Of a stretch of 64,000 nt of DNA, positions 12,706 through 25,029 are shown one piece after another. The position numbers and the translations under genes were made by a program. The notes beneath the pieces are model-generated. The model searched no databases and was not told the DNA's origin. It saw only the letters and a list, made by a program, of their open reading frames with translations. Source of the DNA: Harmonia axyridis (Eukaryota; Arthropoda; Insecta; Coleoptera; Coccinellidae); contig NC_059502.1 in the NCBI RefSeq assembly GCF_914767665.1, positions 61,238,031 to 61,302,030 on the forward strand, written 5' to 3'. Position 1 is the stretch's first letter; each line of letters starts with the position of its first letter.

Positions 12706-13107
12706 ATTTTATATTTGTTGTAACTGATGATTTTGCTGTACCTAGACGGTTTGTGGCTCTACAAGTATATTCTCCGGAATCTTCGGCATATACAGATAAT
12801 ACATCCAGACTAGCAAAGCCGAAATCGTAGGCAGTGCGGAATCTATGACCAGTGGTCAGTGGTTTACCATTATGCAACCACTCAACTTTAAGATTAGCGT
12901 CGGGGTATGGCTCTATTCTGCACTCATAATGAGCGCTCTGTCCTTCGACCAAATCTGCTGGTCCGTTCAAATGTGTAGTGAAATGCGGTGCTTGGTTTAC
13001 AACAACTTCTTCTTCTTCGCGACGTTGGTATTTTGTATGATCTTCCAACTGACGTAGTTTTTGAAGAGCTCCTTCATGCTGCGATTCCAGTTGAAGTGAA
13101 GCCTTAG
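12706..13107 (-). CDS. sls: sls/kettin exon with linker and Ig14
   Basis: One linker (QLESQHEGALQKLRQLED) followed by one complete Ig (APHFTTHLNGPADLVEG start, VEWLHNGKPL, EDSGEYTCRATN). Both Ig cysteines are present. A single linker-Ig unit in a phase 1-1 exon like this could be skipped without breaking frame, so it may be alternative. Acceptor TTCACAG and donor T|GTAAGT. Confidence 0.92.
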
Positions 13108-13165
13108 CTGTGAATGTGAAGGATTGTGAGTATAATTGAGAATTAATTAAAATGGTACAACTCAC

Positions 13166-13309
13166 ATTGCACGAATAGAGTGGCAGATGTTACTGCTTCA
13201 CCCAAGTCATTGACAGCTCTACATGTGTAAGTACCAGAGTCCTCAGGATTCACATATTTCATATTTAAGGCGACATATCCAAAATCATGCATTGTTGTCA
13301 ATCGATTTG
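13166..13309 (-). CDS. sls: sls/kettin short exon: second half of Ig13
   Basis: Only 48 codons, completing Ig13 (NRLTTMHDFGYVALN, then EDSGTYTCRAVNDLGEAVTS). It is flanked by very short introns of 63 and 58 bases, typical of insect constitutive introns. Phase 1 in (TTTTTCAG) and phase 1 out (T|GTGAGT). Confidence 0.92.
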
Positions 13310-13372
13310 CTGAAAAATATAATTTGTTGTGAAATTGCTTCTTCAAATCATTCGAAAATTTTTAAGACTTAC

Positions 13373-15229
13373 ATGCTTCAATTGGTACTCCATTCCTAAG
13401 CCATTCCACTTTAAGTCTGGAATCACCAACAGGAATGAGACGAGCTTCAAAGTGAGCAGCTTGATTCTCAGCAACCTGTAGATCCTTGATTGGCATTGTG
13501 AATACTGGAGCTTGTGTGACAATCTCCTCTTGTACAACTGTTCGTTGACTACGACTTGAATCTTCCAGTTCATGTAATTTCATAAGAGCACCCTCGTGCA
13601 CAGTTTCAGAATAAATGGATTTCTTAGAGTGCACCAAACAGACGGATGAAGTGACAGCTTCTCCCAGAGCATTGGTCGCTCTACATGTATAAGTTCCAGA
13701 ATCTTCAGGATATGTGTGAAGAATATCTAGTGCCACGAAGCCGAAGCTGTTGGTTTCCGTGAATCTTGATCCTGATTTCAGCGGTTGGCCATTATGGAAC
13801 CATTCGACTTTCATCGTAGCATCTGAAACCGGTATTATGCGGCACTCGAAGTGAGCCCGCTGTCCCTCCTTGATTTCAATGTTCTTCAAAGACGTGGTGA
13901 AAATAGGTGCTTGAGTTGTGGTTTCATCGATTTCTTCTCTTCTGTGGTACCGGGATCTGTCTTCAAGGTGCTGAATCTGTTGCAGACCTTGTTCGTTCTG
14001 TGACGATGTTATTATTTGTCCACCTGCTCTGCATCTTAGGGCGCAAACTGTTTCGTCCGAACCTACAAGATTTGTTGCACGACACGTGTACGTTCCAGAG
14101 TCTTCTGCAATCAAGTCGACAATATCCAGAGCAACATAACCAAAGTCGTGAATTGGTCTGAACCTGTGACCAACGGTAACAGGACGACCGTTTTTGAACC
14201 ATTCGACTTTAAGGTTAGGATCGGTAACAGGTTCCAACTTGCACTCAAAGTGGGCATGTGAACCTTCAGACATGTTATCGTAGCTTTTGGGTTTTGTGAT
14301 AAATTTGGGCCTTGTTGTGACCTGTTCGTCGACGAATTCAGTTCTCTTGTATCTAGAAGAATCTTCAAGATATTGAATTTTCTCCAGGCCGGAAGGATGT
14401 TGCGATTCAAGAAGTAAATCTTTTTTGGCAATGACTCTAACAGAACAAGATGTCACTGCTTCTCCTAATTGATTCCTAGCCTGGCAAGTGTAAACTCCAG
14501 AATCTACTGGGTATACACTGAGCAGATCGAGGGCAACATAATCAAAGTCATAGGCTGGTCTGAAACGATGTCCTGTTTTTACAGGTACACCGTTCACGAA
14601 CCAGTCTACTTTCATAGTTGGATCTCCAATAGGTTGGAGGCGACATTCCATGTGAATATTCGTGCCTTCCACCGTTTCAATATTATGCAACGGTCTAGTG
14701 AATTGAGGCGCTTGAAGTACTTGAACGTCTTCGGTTACCTGTTTACGATAACGTGATGAATCTTCCAGATACTGAATTTGTTCCAACGATTGTTCATGCT
14801 GAGTATCTGTGATTATATCCGATCTTCCTATAACTCTTACGCAAGCTGATGTATGAGCAGAACCTAAGTGATTCACGGCTCTTACGGTATATTCACCCGA
14901 ATCGACTGCAGTAGCATGAACGATGTCGAGTGCCACGAAACCAAAATCGTTGTAGGTTCGGAATCTAGATCCAACAGTGATTGGCCTTCCGTTGCAGTAC
15001 CATTCGACTCTCATGGTCGGATCTCCCATAGGTTCTAACCGGCATTCCAAGTGGACATTTCTGCCTTCAGACACTGGCTGTGGATCTGTGAGTGGTACCA
15101 CAAATATCGGTTTAGATTTAGAGATCTCTTCGATTTGATATTGAGGCTCTACAAACTTGGACTCCTCCAAGTGTTTGGTTTTATCATAAGTTCCCCTGTG
15201 CATACTTCTTGTGTCGATGCTTGCACGAG
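13373..15229 (-). CDS. sls: sls/kettin exon with Ig9-Ig12 and start of Ig13
   Basis: About 619 codons. A linker is followed by Igs beginning KPIFVVPLTD, APQFTRPLHN, RPKFITKPKS, APIFTTSLKN and the first half of the Ig beginning APVFTMPIKD. Each linker has the LExSxH/Q...L..I..LED pattern. Ig9 lacks the strand-F Cys (YTVRAVN), while Ig10 keeps both. Phase 1 in (TTCTTCCAG) and phase 1 out (T|GTAAGT). Antisense ORFs on the plus strand here are shadows of the repetitive codon pattern. Confidence 0.95.
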
Positions 15230-15724
15230 CTGGAAGAAATAAAGTAAGATACTTTTAATGGATTGAATATAACTCAAAATTGAATAATCGACGATCTGAG
15301 AGTATGAAAGAATCTAGTAGAAAAAGAGTTTCTTCTTGATTTCAAACGAATCATGAGACAGAAAAAAAGGACTAATAACCATGACCCATAATTTTAATGG
15401 GAATATCCAACAAAAGATATTATGAACCGAAGAGAGATTATTCTTATAACTTGAAAGAAAAAATTTCTACATATGAAAAGTTATCTACTCTGATGAGATC
15501 TTTACAAGGATATTAATTTTTTGAGTTCAAAGATTTTATAAGCACCTGATCCAACTGAACAGATAAAGAAATGGTGAAAGAAATTTAGTTTAGATTCATA
15601 AATAAAGAAAAAAAAAGACTCCTTTAAAATTTGAATTATAATGAAATTATGTTCTGAATATCAATATTGGCAAATTATAAATTAATTTCGATACAATTCA
15701 GGAATGAGAAATAATGATACTCAC

Positions 15725-17089
15725 TTTCAATGACCATTGATGCTGACAATTGGGCTTCCCCCAAAGCATTTCTTGCAACTACTGTGTAAGTACCTGCATC
15801 ATCTGCCCTAACACTCATAATATCAAGAGCTACATATCCAAAATCGTAATATGTCTGTATTCTATTGGCAGTTTGAATAGGTCTACCATTATGGTACCAT
15901 TCAATTTTCATGGTCAGGTCGTTTTGAGGTTCTACTCGAGCTTCAAAGTGAGCTCTTTGTCCTTCAACAATTTTGTTGGTGCCTTTAAGGGGTCCCATGA
16001 ATCTTGGTTTTTGCGTAACAGTTACTTCTTCTTGTTCTTTCCTGGAGTATCTGCTAGAATCTTCTAAGTGTTGAATTTTTTGTAGTCCTCCTGGGTGTTG
16101 TGAATCGAAGACAATATCTTTCTTGCTGACCACACTCAGCTGAGCTGTAGTGGTAGCTTGTCCAATCGCGTTGTATGCGCGACAGGTATAATTACCTACA
16201 TCATGTACAGTTACATCCTTGATTGTTAAAGCGACGTATCCAAAATTGAAAAAGCTAGTTATTCTTGAACTAGCCTCGATGATTTTTCCATCCCTAAGCC
16301 ATTCAACCTTAAGGGTCGAGTCGCCTACGGGTTCCAAACGTGCTTCAAAATGAGCGAATCCTCCTTCACGTATTTGGTGTTGATCTTTTATCGGAGTTTT
16401 GAATTCCGGTGGAGCTAAACATTCTGGAGTTTCCAGAACATACTTTTGATGTTGCTTTTGTTGGTAAGCTTCCAACTGCTCCACTTGTTCGATATATCTT
16501 TGTTGTTCCGGGATTCCCAAATCTCCGGTTACAGTGGATCTGACGATGACCTGTAGAGTAGCTGTACTTATAGCTTCTCCCAAACGGTTAACAGCACGAA
16601 CAGTGTAAGATCCCGCGTCTTCGGCCCGTAGGTGCAAAATATTGAGAGAAACGTAGCCGAAGTTGAATATCGTACTGATTCGTGAACTGGCCGTGATCGG
16701 CCTTCCATCTTTATACCATTCCACCTTCATTGTCGGATCGCTGACAGGTGTCAGCTGAGCTTCGAAATGGGCATTTCTACCCTCCTGGAGCTCACCAAGG
16801 TCATGGAGCGGTCGGATGAAATGTGGTCTTTGGTTAACCGTTTCGTCGTAGCTTTCGCTCCTCTGGAATTTGGAGTAGTCTTCTAGTTGCTGGATGTACT
16901 GCAGACTCTCCGGATGTTGACTAGTTTGTTCTATCGAAGCTCTAGGGTTGACAGAGAGTAGAGCTCTGGACTCTACGCATCCGGTAGAACTGGTTACTCT
17001 ACAGGTGTATTCTCCACTATCTCTCATTACTAAGCTTATCAGATCTAGTGCTATAAATCCGAAACGGAATATGGAAGTAGCTCTGGAGC
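15725..17089 (-). CDS. sls: sls/kettin exon: end of Ig5, Ig6-Ig8
   Basis: 455 codons. It completes Ig5 (SIFRFGFIALDL, DSGEYTCRV) and encodes Ig6 (RPHFIRPLHD), Ig7 (PPEFKTPIKD) and Ig8 (KPRFMGPLKG), with linkers between them. One linker holds the segment LGIPEQQRYIEQVEQLEAY, which I remember as near-identical in Drosophila kettin and which supports the ortholog call. Ig6 and Ig8 lack both fold cysteines (HFEAQL with YTVRAVN; HFEARV with YTVVARN). Phase 1 in and out. Confidence 0.95.
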
Positions 17090-17147
17090 CTGCAAGTAGG
17101 TACGTCAGATTAAAAACGCTCTTAACAATTAGAATTGATGAACTTAC

Positions 17148-17377
17148 TTGCTTCCAAGGGTTTTCCATTGACGAACCATTCCACGATCATGGAAGGATCG
17201 CCAACAGGTTCTATCCTAGCTTCGAAATGGACTTTACCTCCTTCAAATTGTACAGCATCACGCAGCGGTATTATAAACTGAGGCGGTGGATAAACACGGT
17301 CAGCTTCTGAGGGTGGTGCGTGAGGTCTGGCACGTTCAACATGACGGAGGTAAATCACTTCTGGGCCAGGTTCGGGT
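17148..17377 (-). CDS. sls: sls/kettin exon: first half of Ig5
   Basis: 77 codons. A Pro/Glu/Arg-rich lead (PEPGPEVIYLRHVERARPH) precedes the first half of Ig5 (PPPQFIIPLRD, HFEARIEPVGDPSMIVEWF). This segment also closely matches what I recall of Drosophila kettin. The 58-base intron that follows splits the Ig at GKPLEAS. Phase 2 in (AATATTTCAG) and phase 1 out (A|GTAAGT). Confidence 0.94.
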
Positions 17378-17553
17378 CTGAAATATTAGGTATTTTAATG
17401 ATTTTGTGAGTAGAGTGGAGACTGGGGTATTGTTATGTTGAGAGCTCTGTGTATTTTCGAATGTTTTTCGGAGACTTTTCTCCTCAACGTTTTATTTTTT
17501 TCTATGTCTGTCAAAGACGACTATCCCCTAATTATGTTGATAAAAATTGATTG

Positions 17554-18195
17554 TACAGGGTGTACAATCAAGGGATTGTACATCTATATCTCCGCTAATA
17601 CTGATGATAGAGCTCTAAAATTAAAACATTATAGAGGCACTTTTCTACGTGGAATCCAGTGGCGTGGTCGTCTTCTCAAAAGGGTTTTTAATTACGAAGC
17701 TATGACCCAAATTTATGTTTTTTCAAATGGGAACCCTAGATTTCTGTGCTATTTTTTGAAAGCTTATTTTTTCCTGATTTCAAAAATATATAACATCATA
17801 TGGTTCGTATCAATATAAAAAATAGAAAATGGTCAAAAACCTTTTTTACCTAAGATTCTCATTATTTCTATGGTTTTAACTGTTGACGAGCACAGAAAAA
17901 TTGAGCTTCCTATAACAAGAGTAGTGTCCTTTCATCAATCTGATTATTTCTATGCTTAATAATGTTTTAATTTCAGAGCTCTATCATCAGTATTAGCGGA
18001 GATATAGATGTTTTTCGATATCGCCATTTTTCCAACTTTCGCTAATAACTCGAAAACAAAAGAAGGTGGCCAAAAATGAATACTACCCTTGTTAGTTTCT
18101 CAGGAAAAGAGACCGAGAAGTGGGTATCAGATTTTGTCTATCTCCTCTGGTTTAAAAGTTGTAGTGCTAAAACATCGAAATTTGCCCACCCTGTA
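17554..18195 (+). mobile_element. foldback MITE with TA-CAGGGTG ends
   Basis: The ends read TACAGGGTG (17554) and CACCCTGTA (18195). An internal inverted repeat is obvious: the stretch at about 17580-17630 (ATCTCCGCTAATACTGATGA) recurs reverse-complemented at about 17960-18012. It is about 640 bases long, has no coding capacity and lies in the intron between kettin Ig4 and Ig5. The TA flanks and terminal sequence suggest a non-autonomous Tc1/mariner-type element. Strand is arbitrary. Confidence 0.65.
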
Positions 18196-19114
18196 CACTA
18201 ATTAATTGATTTTTTTCTCTATTTTAGTATCGTAATGAGTTCATTACAGTAAGCACTGAAAACAGTGCTGTAACTCATCAAAGCATTGTTTTCAGTTATA
18301 TTTTTCGTTTTTTGGTTGCCTACATTGGCTTCCGATCCTATCAAATTTCAACACACGCCAATTGTCAATATAATATGATTTGGATGAAGTGAAATGATTT
18401 GCAACATTATTCGCAATTTCTCTGAATTTTGGTGGTGTTAAATCGATTTCGTCAGATATAATTCACGAATTTAACGCGTAATACATATATTAATATAATA
18501 CATTATTCAAAATTCGAAATGTTCAATTCAAATTCCATAATCTGTCAATATCCGTGACAGTCAGACCAACTGCTAAAATGAAATACAAATGTCACTAGGA
18601 TGTATAATAAGGAGGTATACACGGTAAAAAATTGAAGTGCCCTGGTAAATGTGAGGTGTCACTTGTTAAAGTGTCTGAAGAAACATATTGGGGTGGGACG
18701 ATAGACACTTTGAACATCTATTGAAGTTTGTTTTGAAATGGTATTTTGGTAGTTCTACATTCCAATAATTTGATTTTTTTCGTAGCATAGTTTGCAAAAT
18801 CTATTGATAAAATATACAAATCATCTCAACATAAAATATGTATTCACACATAAAGTAATAAGTTGATTAAATTCTATATAACTATTAGTTAGATGTCAAA
18901 CATCTAACAAGACATGAACAAAATGGAAAAAAATTGAATTTTCTAAATCGAAAAATATAACAAAATCCAAAACTTCAATAGAAATAAAAATTGAATATAC
19001 CAAAATAATGAGGAGGATGTAACATGACAAACGAAAAAGTAATTCCTAATTCGATTGGCTTTCGCCTTGGGTGTCAGTTTCACCAATATTCTCAACCACA
19101 CTATCTATCTCTTG

Positions 19115-19428
19115 CACTCCCAGTTGCAAGAACGTCCATTAAAATATAATCCTCCAATAGAAGGAGTCTATTGGTTTAATGAAGAATTACTTTTAATGTG
19201 AATAATGGTTTTAACGTCTGATGTTAATATATGAAATCAATTTCACGGCATTCAGACAATTTTTCAATTCTGAAAGCCACCGAGGAAGCTTAGTTGTTTG
19301 AGCATCGGACTAGTTATTCGGAGGTTGCGGTTTCAAGGATTGAAAAATTGCCTGAATGCCTTGAAATCAATGTCATTACTTTTAATGCGGCATTGAACCT
19401 TAATGGACGTTTCTGCAACTGGGTGTCA
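19115..19428. repeat. inverted repeat enclosing a tRNA-like sequence
   Basis: The left arm at 19115-19141 contains CAGTTGCAAGAACGTCCATT. It pairs with the right arm at 19401-19428, which contains AATGGACGTTTCTGCAACTG. An inner pair (GGCATTCAGACAATTTTTCA near 19240-19260 against TGAAAAATTGCCTGAATGCC near 19340-19360) continues the fold. The loop holds the tRNA-like sequence annotated separately. The right arm ends about 35 bases from the donor of the first large kettin exon. Confidence 0.6.
19275..19342 (+). repeat. tRNA-like sequence (tRNA-derived SINE head or tRNA pseudogene)
   Basis: The sequence has an A-box-like TTAGTTGTTTGAGC, an anticodon-arm-like stretch (CATCGGAC, then TTCGGAGG) and a degenerate B box (GGTTTCAAGGA against the GGTTCRANTCC consensus) at tRNA-like spacing. 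The acceptor stem does not pair cleanly and the B box is damaged, so a functional tRNA is unlikely. It lies in the loop of a local inverted repeat. Confidence 0.5.
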
Positions 19429-19463
19429 GTCTTATATTCGAAAAAGGAATTTGAAATACTTAC

Positions 19464-21030
19464 TCAGGTTCGATGACTTTCGTTGGACGAGGCAGGTGCA
19501 GACGTCTTGGTTCGGGGGTTGGTCCTTGTGGCGTTTCGACAAATAGCCTGGCGCGGGTGGCAGTCGAACCGGCAACATTCTGAGCGGTACACTGATACCA
19601 AGCGGCGTCAGTCAACTTGACATTCGAGATGTCCAGAACCGAAGCTCCTCCATCGCTCGATATGCGGATGTTCGGCCCTGGGGCGAGTGCAACGCCATCT
19701 TTTTGCCACGTTATCTTGGGGATAGGGGTTCCTACGGCCCTTGCTTGCAGAACAACGTGTTCCCCTTCTCTTACGTTCATTGTCGAGAATCTCTCGATGA
19801 ATTTTGGAGCCACCATTTGTTCCTTCTCGATCACGTTCAGATTGCACTGGAATGAAGTTTCTCCAGTCTTGTTTCTTGCGATGCAGGTGACAATTCCTGA
19901 ATCGTTCCTGCTCACGTTGGTGATCATCAAGGCGTGATTACCAGATTCGTTCACTAATATTTTATGGTTATGGTCGTCTACAACTTGACGCCCATTTATA
20001 TACCATGTCACTTCAGGGTAGGGACGTCCAGTTACTCTACAATCGAAGCGAGTCATCTTTCCTTCTGTAACATCTCTGTCACCGCACACTCTGACGAAAT
20101 TGGGTGCTAGAGTTTTTCCAGCGTCAGTTTGCTCAACTTCTGTCATTTGTTGTTTGAAGGAAGATTCATGAATGAGGCCTTCTTGAGTATTTACAGGTTC
20201 AATAGCTAAAAAGGCTGAGGATACCACGCAACCCTGAGGATTCTCAGCGAGCAACGTGTAGTGTCCCGAATCTTGACTTTGAGCCTGTTTGACTCTTAAT
20301 GAAGCTTGATTGTTTGAGTAATTCGTTTCGTATTTTTGGGATTCTGTGATCCTTTGTCCATTCTTGAACCAAGTGATCCTCGATCTTGGGTTACCAGATA
20401 ACTTAGCGGTAAAAACAGCGTCGGAACCTTCGAGAAGTTTCGAATTTCTAGGTTTCTGAGCTATCTGAGGTGGCGCTGGTGGTCCCAGTGATTTTTCTAT
20501 GGTTGTCGACATAACCGAGTCTTTTTCGTTAACGTATCGTCTAGTTATGGACTCCCTGAACGAAACTTCCCTAAGCAATCTATACTCGAACGTATCGATT
20601 TTGAAGTCTTCTACAAAGTGTCCGTTTGTGTAGGTCGTGGTTTCTTCTACCTTCTGGTATCCTTGTCTTTGTACGTGGGGCATTTGCACTCCTTCCGGTT
20701 GGATGTAGACGGAACATATAGCGGCGCCATATTGGTTTTTGGCGGTGCACACGTATTCGCCCTCGTCACCAGGGCCGATTTGATGTATCTGGAGGGTGAT
20801 GTCTCCAGTCGTTTCGTTGTAGGACAATCTATGTTTGGTTGAATTGACTAGTGGGGCTTCGTTGCGGGTCCAAGTCACAGTTGGCTGTGGTTTTCCGGTC
20901 ACGCGGCCTTCGAATGCTGCCACACCGCCTTGTGCGAAACGGGCATTACTGAATACCTTCTCGAAGACTGGAGGTTGGGCATTAGGGCCGAATCCGGTTA
21001 TTTGTTGGTATCCTTGATGCGCTCCTTGCA
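19464..21030 (-). CDS. sls: sls/kettin first large exon, Ig1-Ig4
   Basis: About 522 codons with four Ig domains (starts PPVFEKVFSN, PPQIAQKPRN, APNFVRVCGD, APKFIERFST). A ~70-residue unique spacer with Arg, Tyr and Glu (VQRQGYQKVEETTTY...) lies between Ig1 and Ig2. The first residues read VQGAHQGYQQITGFG. The first codon is split G|TG. Both the kettin start exon (29089-29224) and the zormin-kettin linking exon (33148-33261) end on that same G, so either can splice here. Ig3 and Ig4 are followed by a proline/arginine tail (TPEPRRLHLPRPTKVIEPE). Acceptor ATTTTCCAG. Donor GA|GTAAGT (phase 2). In Drosophila this part of kettin sits within the Z-disc. Confidence 0.95.
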
Positions 21031-22272
21031 CTGGAAAATATATAAGGTTAGGTTTCAAGTAACTTGGATCATTAGTAATCTAATTGTTCGAGTATATGTT
21101 CTTTGTTATAATTTGAATTTTAGGTAAATGGTACAAAAAGTATTGCAAAGTTCAGTTATTTTGTAAATACCGTGGATTACGAAGTCTCGGTTCGAAAATT
21201 TGTTGTTCCAAAGATGTGTACCTATTTTGCATTATTTGTTTTCTCTTATAAATCAATTCTATTCACTCCATTAACATTCAGAGCATAGATAAAATGAAAC
21301 TAATATGCATGATACGCTGAAGATTAATTTTTTTATTTTCTTTATTGCCTTTACAAGTCGTATTAGACCTGAGTATTGTCGGTTATTTCAGATTTCTGTA
21401 TAGGTGTTCATTGCGATCTTGCTTACATTTGATATGTTCACTTATTTTTCTTTGTCATTTAATTTAATCCGCATAATTATATATAATTTATTTCAATTGG
21501 TGCTGAAAGGATAATTATTATTATTCTAACATAATAAAAATGTTAAATCTACAATGACTGTTTTGTTCTGGTTTTCAGATGATATTTTTTTTTTTCATGA
21601 AAATAATACCTTTCAGCTAAAAATTGTTCCACCAATATGTGACTCAGGTTTTAACCAAACTGATGATCAATCCAAATGTCAATGTTTTGAAAATTGTGAA
21701 GATTTAAGTTCATCATTATGTTTACATGATCAACATTCAATTCTCAAATTGAAGTTCTAGTTTGTGTTATTCTTGAGGCGCATTTAGAGTTATCGATGAT
21801 AAGTTGAAGATCCTTTGAAAAAAAATTGATCGTTTGATTTCTATAGTTCTTGTTATTCTATGAAAGCCCAGGTATACTTATATGTACTCAGTGTGTATGA
21901 ATTGGAGCTGAAAAAATTTTTTTTTCAAATATTTTTTGGCATGATACGGAAAACCAAAAACTATGTTTGCCACACTCATCAGAATTAAAGTGAATGGACC
22001 TCTAATAATATAAAATCTCAACTTTTCTTCTATATCATTCTTTTTCGTACCGGATGGACAGAATTGATTTCGGCCTTGAATTATTCAGTCCTTTTTATTC
22101 TACCTAAATTTCATTAATTTTAGAATCTCTTGTTGAGAATAATTCGAAATAATAGTGACCGACTCACAAATGACGAATCCCTGGTCAAATCCAATTCTGG
22201 CAGCTATAACAAGAAATTCCATATACATGGCAGTAGAGTTCCATGATATTACGATTAGTAAATTACATCTTA

Positions 22273-22939
22273 TACAGGATGTGTATAAATAGTGGCAAAA
22301 AAATTTAGAAGGTGATTCCTTGTCAAAAAATAGGGTGGGTCTTTCCTATAAACTTTTTTTTGAGCCCCCTTGCTTAATTACAGCCCCTAAAGATAGCGCC
22401 GAAAAGTAGCTTTCAATTTTCATTTTTGAAACCAAAACATTCACAAAAATTAAATTAAGTTAACGAGAAAGCATTCAGAAAAAAATTTAGTGGTGTTCCT
22501 CTATGATTCCAAGGTTAGATAAAGACACCCCTCAGACTAGTTTCGCAAAATATTTTTCTATATTCATATTTTACAATAAGAAAATTAATTTTTGATAGAC
22601 TGATCCATTCTTAACAAGTATGTCTCTTGTAATTTTTCTCTGAAATTCACGGTTTTCGAAAAAAAAAATCAAGACATACGCCTGAGTTGTGGAGGTTGAA
22701 ATCATTTTCAATCTTGAATTTATCCAATACGCGGATGTCAAAACGATATTTTTATTCTAAACTGGCACAAATATAAAATGAATGTAAAAAAACAATCATG
22801 AACTTTTCATGAATTGAAAACTATCTTTCGGGCGACATCTTCAGCGGGCTGTAAAAAAAAGTTTATATGGAAGACCCATCCTATTTTTTGACAAAAAATC
22901 GTCCCTAACTGTTTTCGCAACTATTTATAGACACCCTGA
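22273..22939 (+). mobile_element. degenerate foldback MITE
   Basis: Ends are TACAGGATGTGTATAAATAG and, on the other side, CTATTTATAGACACCCTGA. Subterminal segments also pair: GGTGGGTCTTTCCTATAAAC near 22333 matches GTTTATATGGAAGACCCATC near 22860. The middle is unrelated filler, so arms are roughly 130 bases. No ORF. It lies in the long intron downstream of the kettin start exon. Confidence 0.6.
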
Positions 22940-23733
22940 AAATTTTTATACAATACCTATATCTATATACACTTCTGTGATGTTAAACTGCGCAGTTGGT
23001 GCATTAGTGAACTAGCTTCCAAAGCTCCTGTGTTCATATTGGAGCTTGTTGTATTTTTACACATTTAAGGCTTAATAGTACTCGTTTCTCAGCCTTGAAT
23101 TATGTACAATAACATTTATAATAATATTCAATAAGCACAATGACAAATTTTTCAAAATTAACTTTATTCTGTATTTATATAAAGTGAATTCCGAAAATGC
23201 ATCCAATCTTTCTATAATATTCTCGTTTGTATTCGATAGATAACTTGGTTCGCATTTTTGTCATATATGGGTCAAAAATATATTTTTTTTCTCCATATTT
23301 GGAATGATTCGTAATTAACGATTTCAATTTATCCATGAATGATCTATTTTTATTGTAGAACATTCCATTGAGTATGGAATGAATCTATCAAAAATATTCC
23401 TTCATTGAAAATAATTATGCTTTTTTCATTTGTTCCAGGGGCACGAATAGTCACGAATGAAAGAGCTAGAGATTTCAAATAAGGAATAGGTATAGTTTCA
23501 GAGTTTAAATATCTCGTTTAGTTCAAAGGTCAAAATCCGTTCAGGGGTTATGAAGTTATAACAAAGGAAATTAATTCTGATTAATGAATTAAATACACAT
23601 CTAGGTTCAAAATAGTGAAATAGATGTTTAATTTGAATTTCATGAAAAAAGTATCGTTGGGAGGTTGAAGGGATTTTATTTTTGAATTTGGATATAACAT
23701 TATCTTTCCTTAAAATTTCACTGAAATTTCATG

Positions 23734-24632
23734 TACCGGGTTTTTCACCATAATTTGACGACCCCCCTTTAACTTTGTTACTAAAAGAGGTACAAAAAAA
23801 TGTTTTCCACAAAAGTTTCACGAAATCAACTAGTGTTTTTTGAAATGATTTCACAAAACGAAATATATACAGAGTGGGCAACATATTGATAGCAACTTCA
23901 TTTTTTCAAATGGAACACCCTGTATATTTTTCTATATTTGACTAGCTCTTTTTCCCCTGATTTCAAATAAATAACATATGTTTGGCCTATCTCTCTTATT
24001 CTGAGTACCATAGAGTTTCAAATTTTAGGAACCACCTAGCATGCTCAGTAATCAGTTTTCAAGTGGTAGGCTGCGATAACTCGAAATTATCTTTTTTGAG
24101 TTATCTCGTTGGCAATTTGACTATATGTCATATCGTTGCCAACGAGATAACTCAAAAAAGAGCATTTTGAGTTATCGCAGCCTACCACTTGAAAACTGAT
24201 TACTGAGCATGCAAGCTGGCAGTTTTCAAGTGGTAGGCTGCGATAACTCAAAATGATATGTCATATCGTTGCCAACGGGATAACTCAAAAAAGAGCATTT
24301 TGAGTTATCGCAGCCTACCACTTGAAAACTGCAAGCTTGCATGCCAGGTGGTTCTTAAAATTTGAAACTCTGTGGAGATAGGCCAAAACATATGATATAT
24401 ATTTGAAATCAGGGGTAAAAGAGCTAGTCAAATATAGAAAAATGTACAGGGTGTTCCATTTGAAAAAATGAAGTTGCTATCAATATGTGGCTCACTCTGT
24501 ATATATTTCGTTTTGTGAAATCATTTTAAAAAACACTAGTCCATTTCGTAAAACTTTTGTAGGAAACATTTTTTTGTACTTCTTTTAATAACAAAGTTGA
24601 AGGGGGGTCAAATTATGGTGAAAAACCCGGTA
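23734..24632 (+). mobile_element. large nested foldback element, ~0.9 kb
   Basis: The outer ends are TACCGGGTTTTTCACCA and TGGTGAAAAACCCGGTA, and the arms run inward for over 300 bases with good pairing. Inside are two tandem copies of a smaller palindrome (about 24052-24198 and 24219-24331), each bounded by CAGTTTTCAAGTGGTAGGCT and its reverse complement. The arms also contain a CACCCTGTATAT block. No coding capacity. Confidence 0.75.
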
Positions 24633-25029
24633 CAGTAAAAGGTCATTGACGAAGAGATTTACACGAATATTCAACTCTGTAGTTTCCACACGGATTAATA
24701 ATAAGTTTTTTCTGATCTGACTTCAATTCAAATCACAGAATATTTCTGAAAAAACGGTTTTTTGGTTTTTTGTAGGATGGGTCAACGGAATGAAATACAT
24801 AAAAAATAAAATTTTCGGGGGTATTGAATTCATGAAAAGATTCATTGATTTTCAAAAAACATGTTAATTTCAATAAATGGAATGCTTTAATCCAAAATAG
24901 TTGAATTTAAATGCTAAATATTTTTTTCGATGAATAGGTGACGATATATTCAAATATCATGAAATATTACCACTCAATCATCGACGCCAGAAAAATTGAA
25001 CCTTTCTAGCATGCGTCAATTAATTTTGT

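Noticed and set aside
13907..14161. Antisense ORFs over kettin exons
   Set aside because: Repetitive Ig codon usage creates open antisense frames over many kettin exons. None shows independent protein character.
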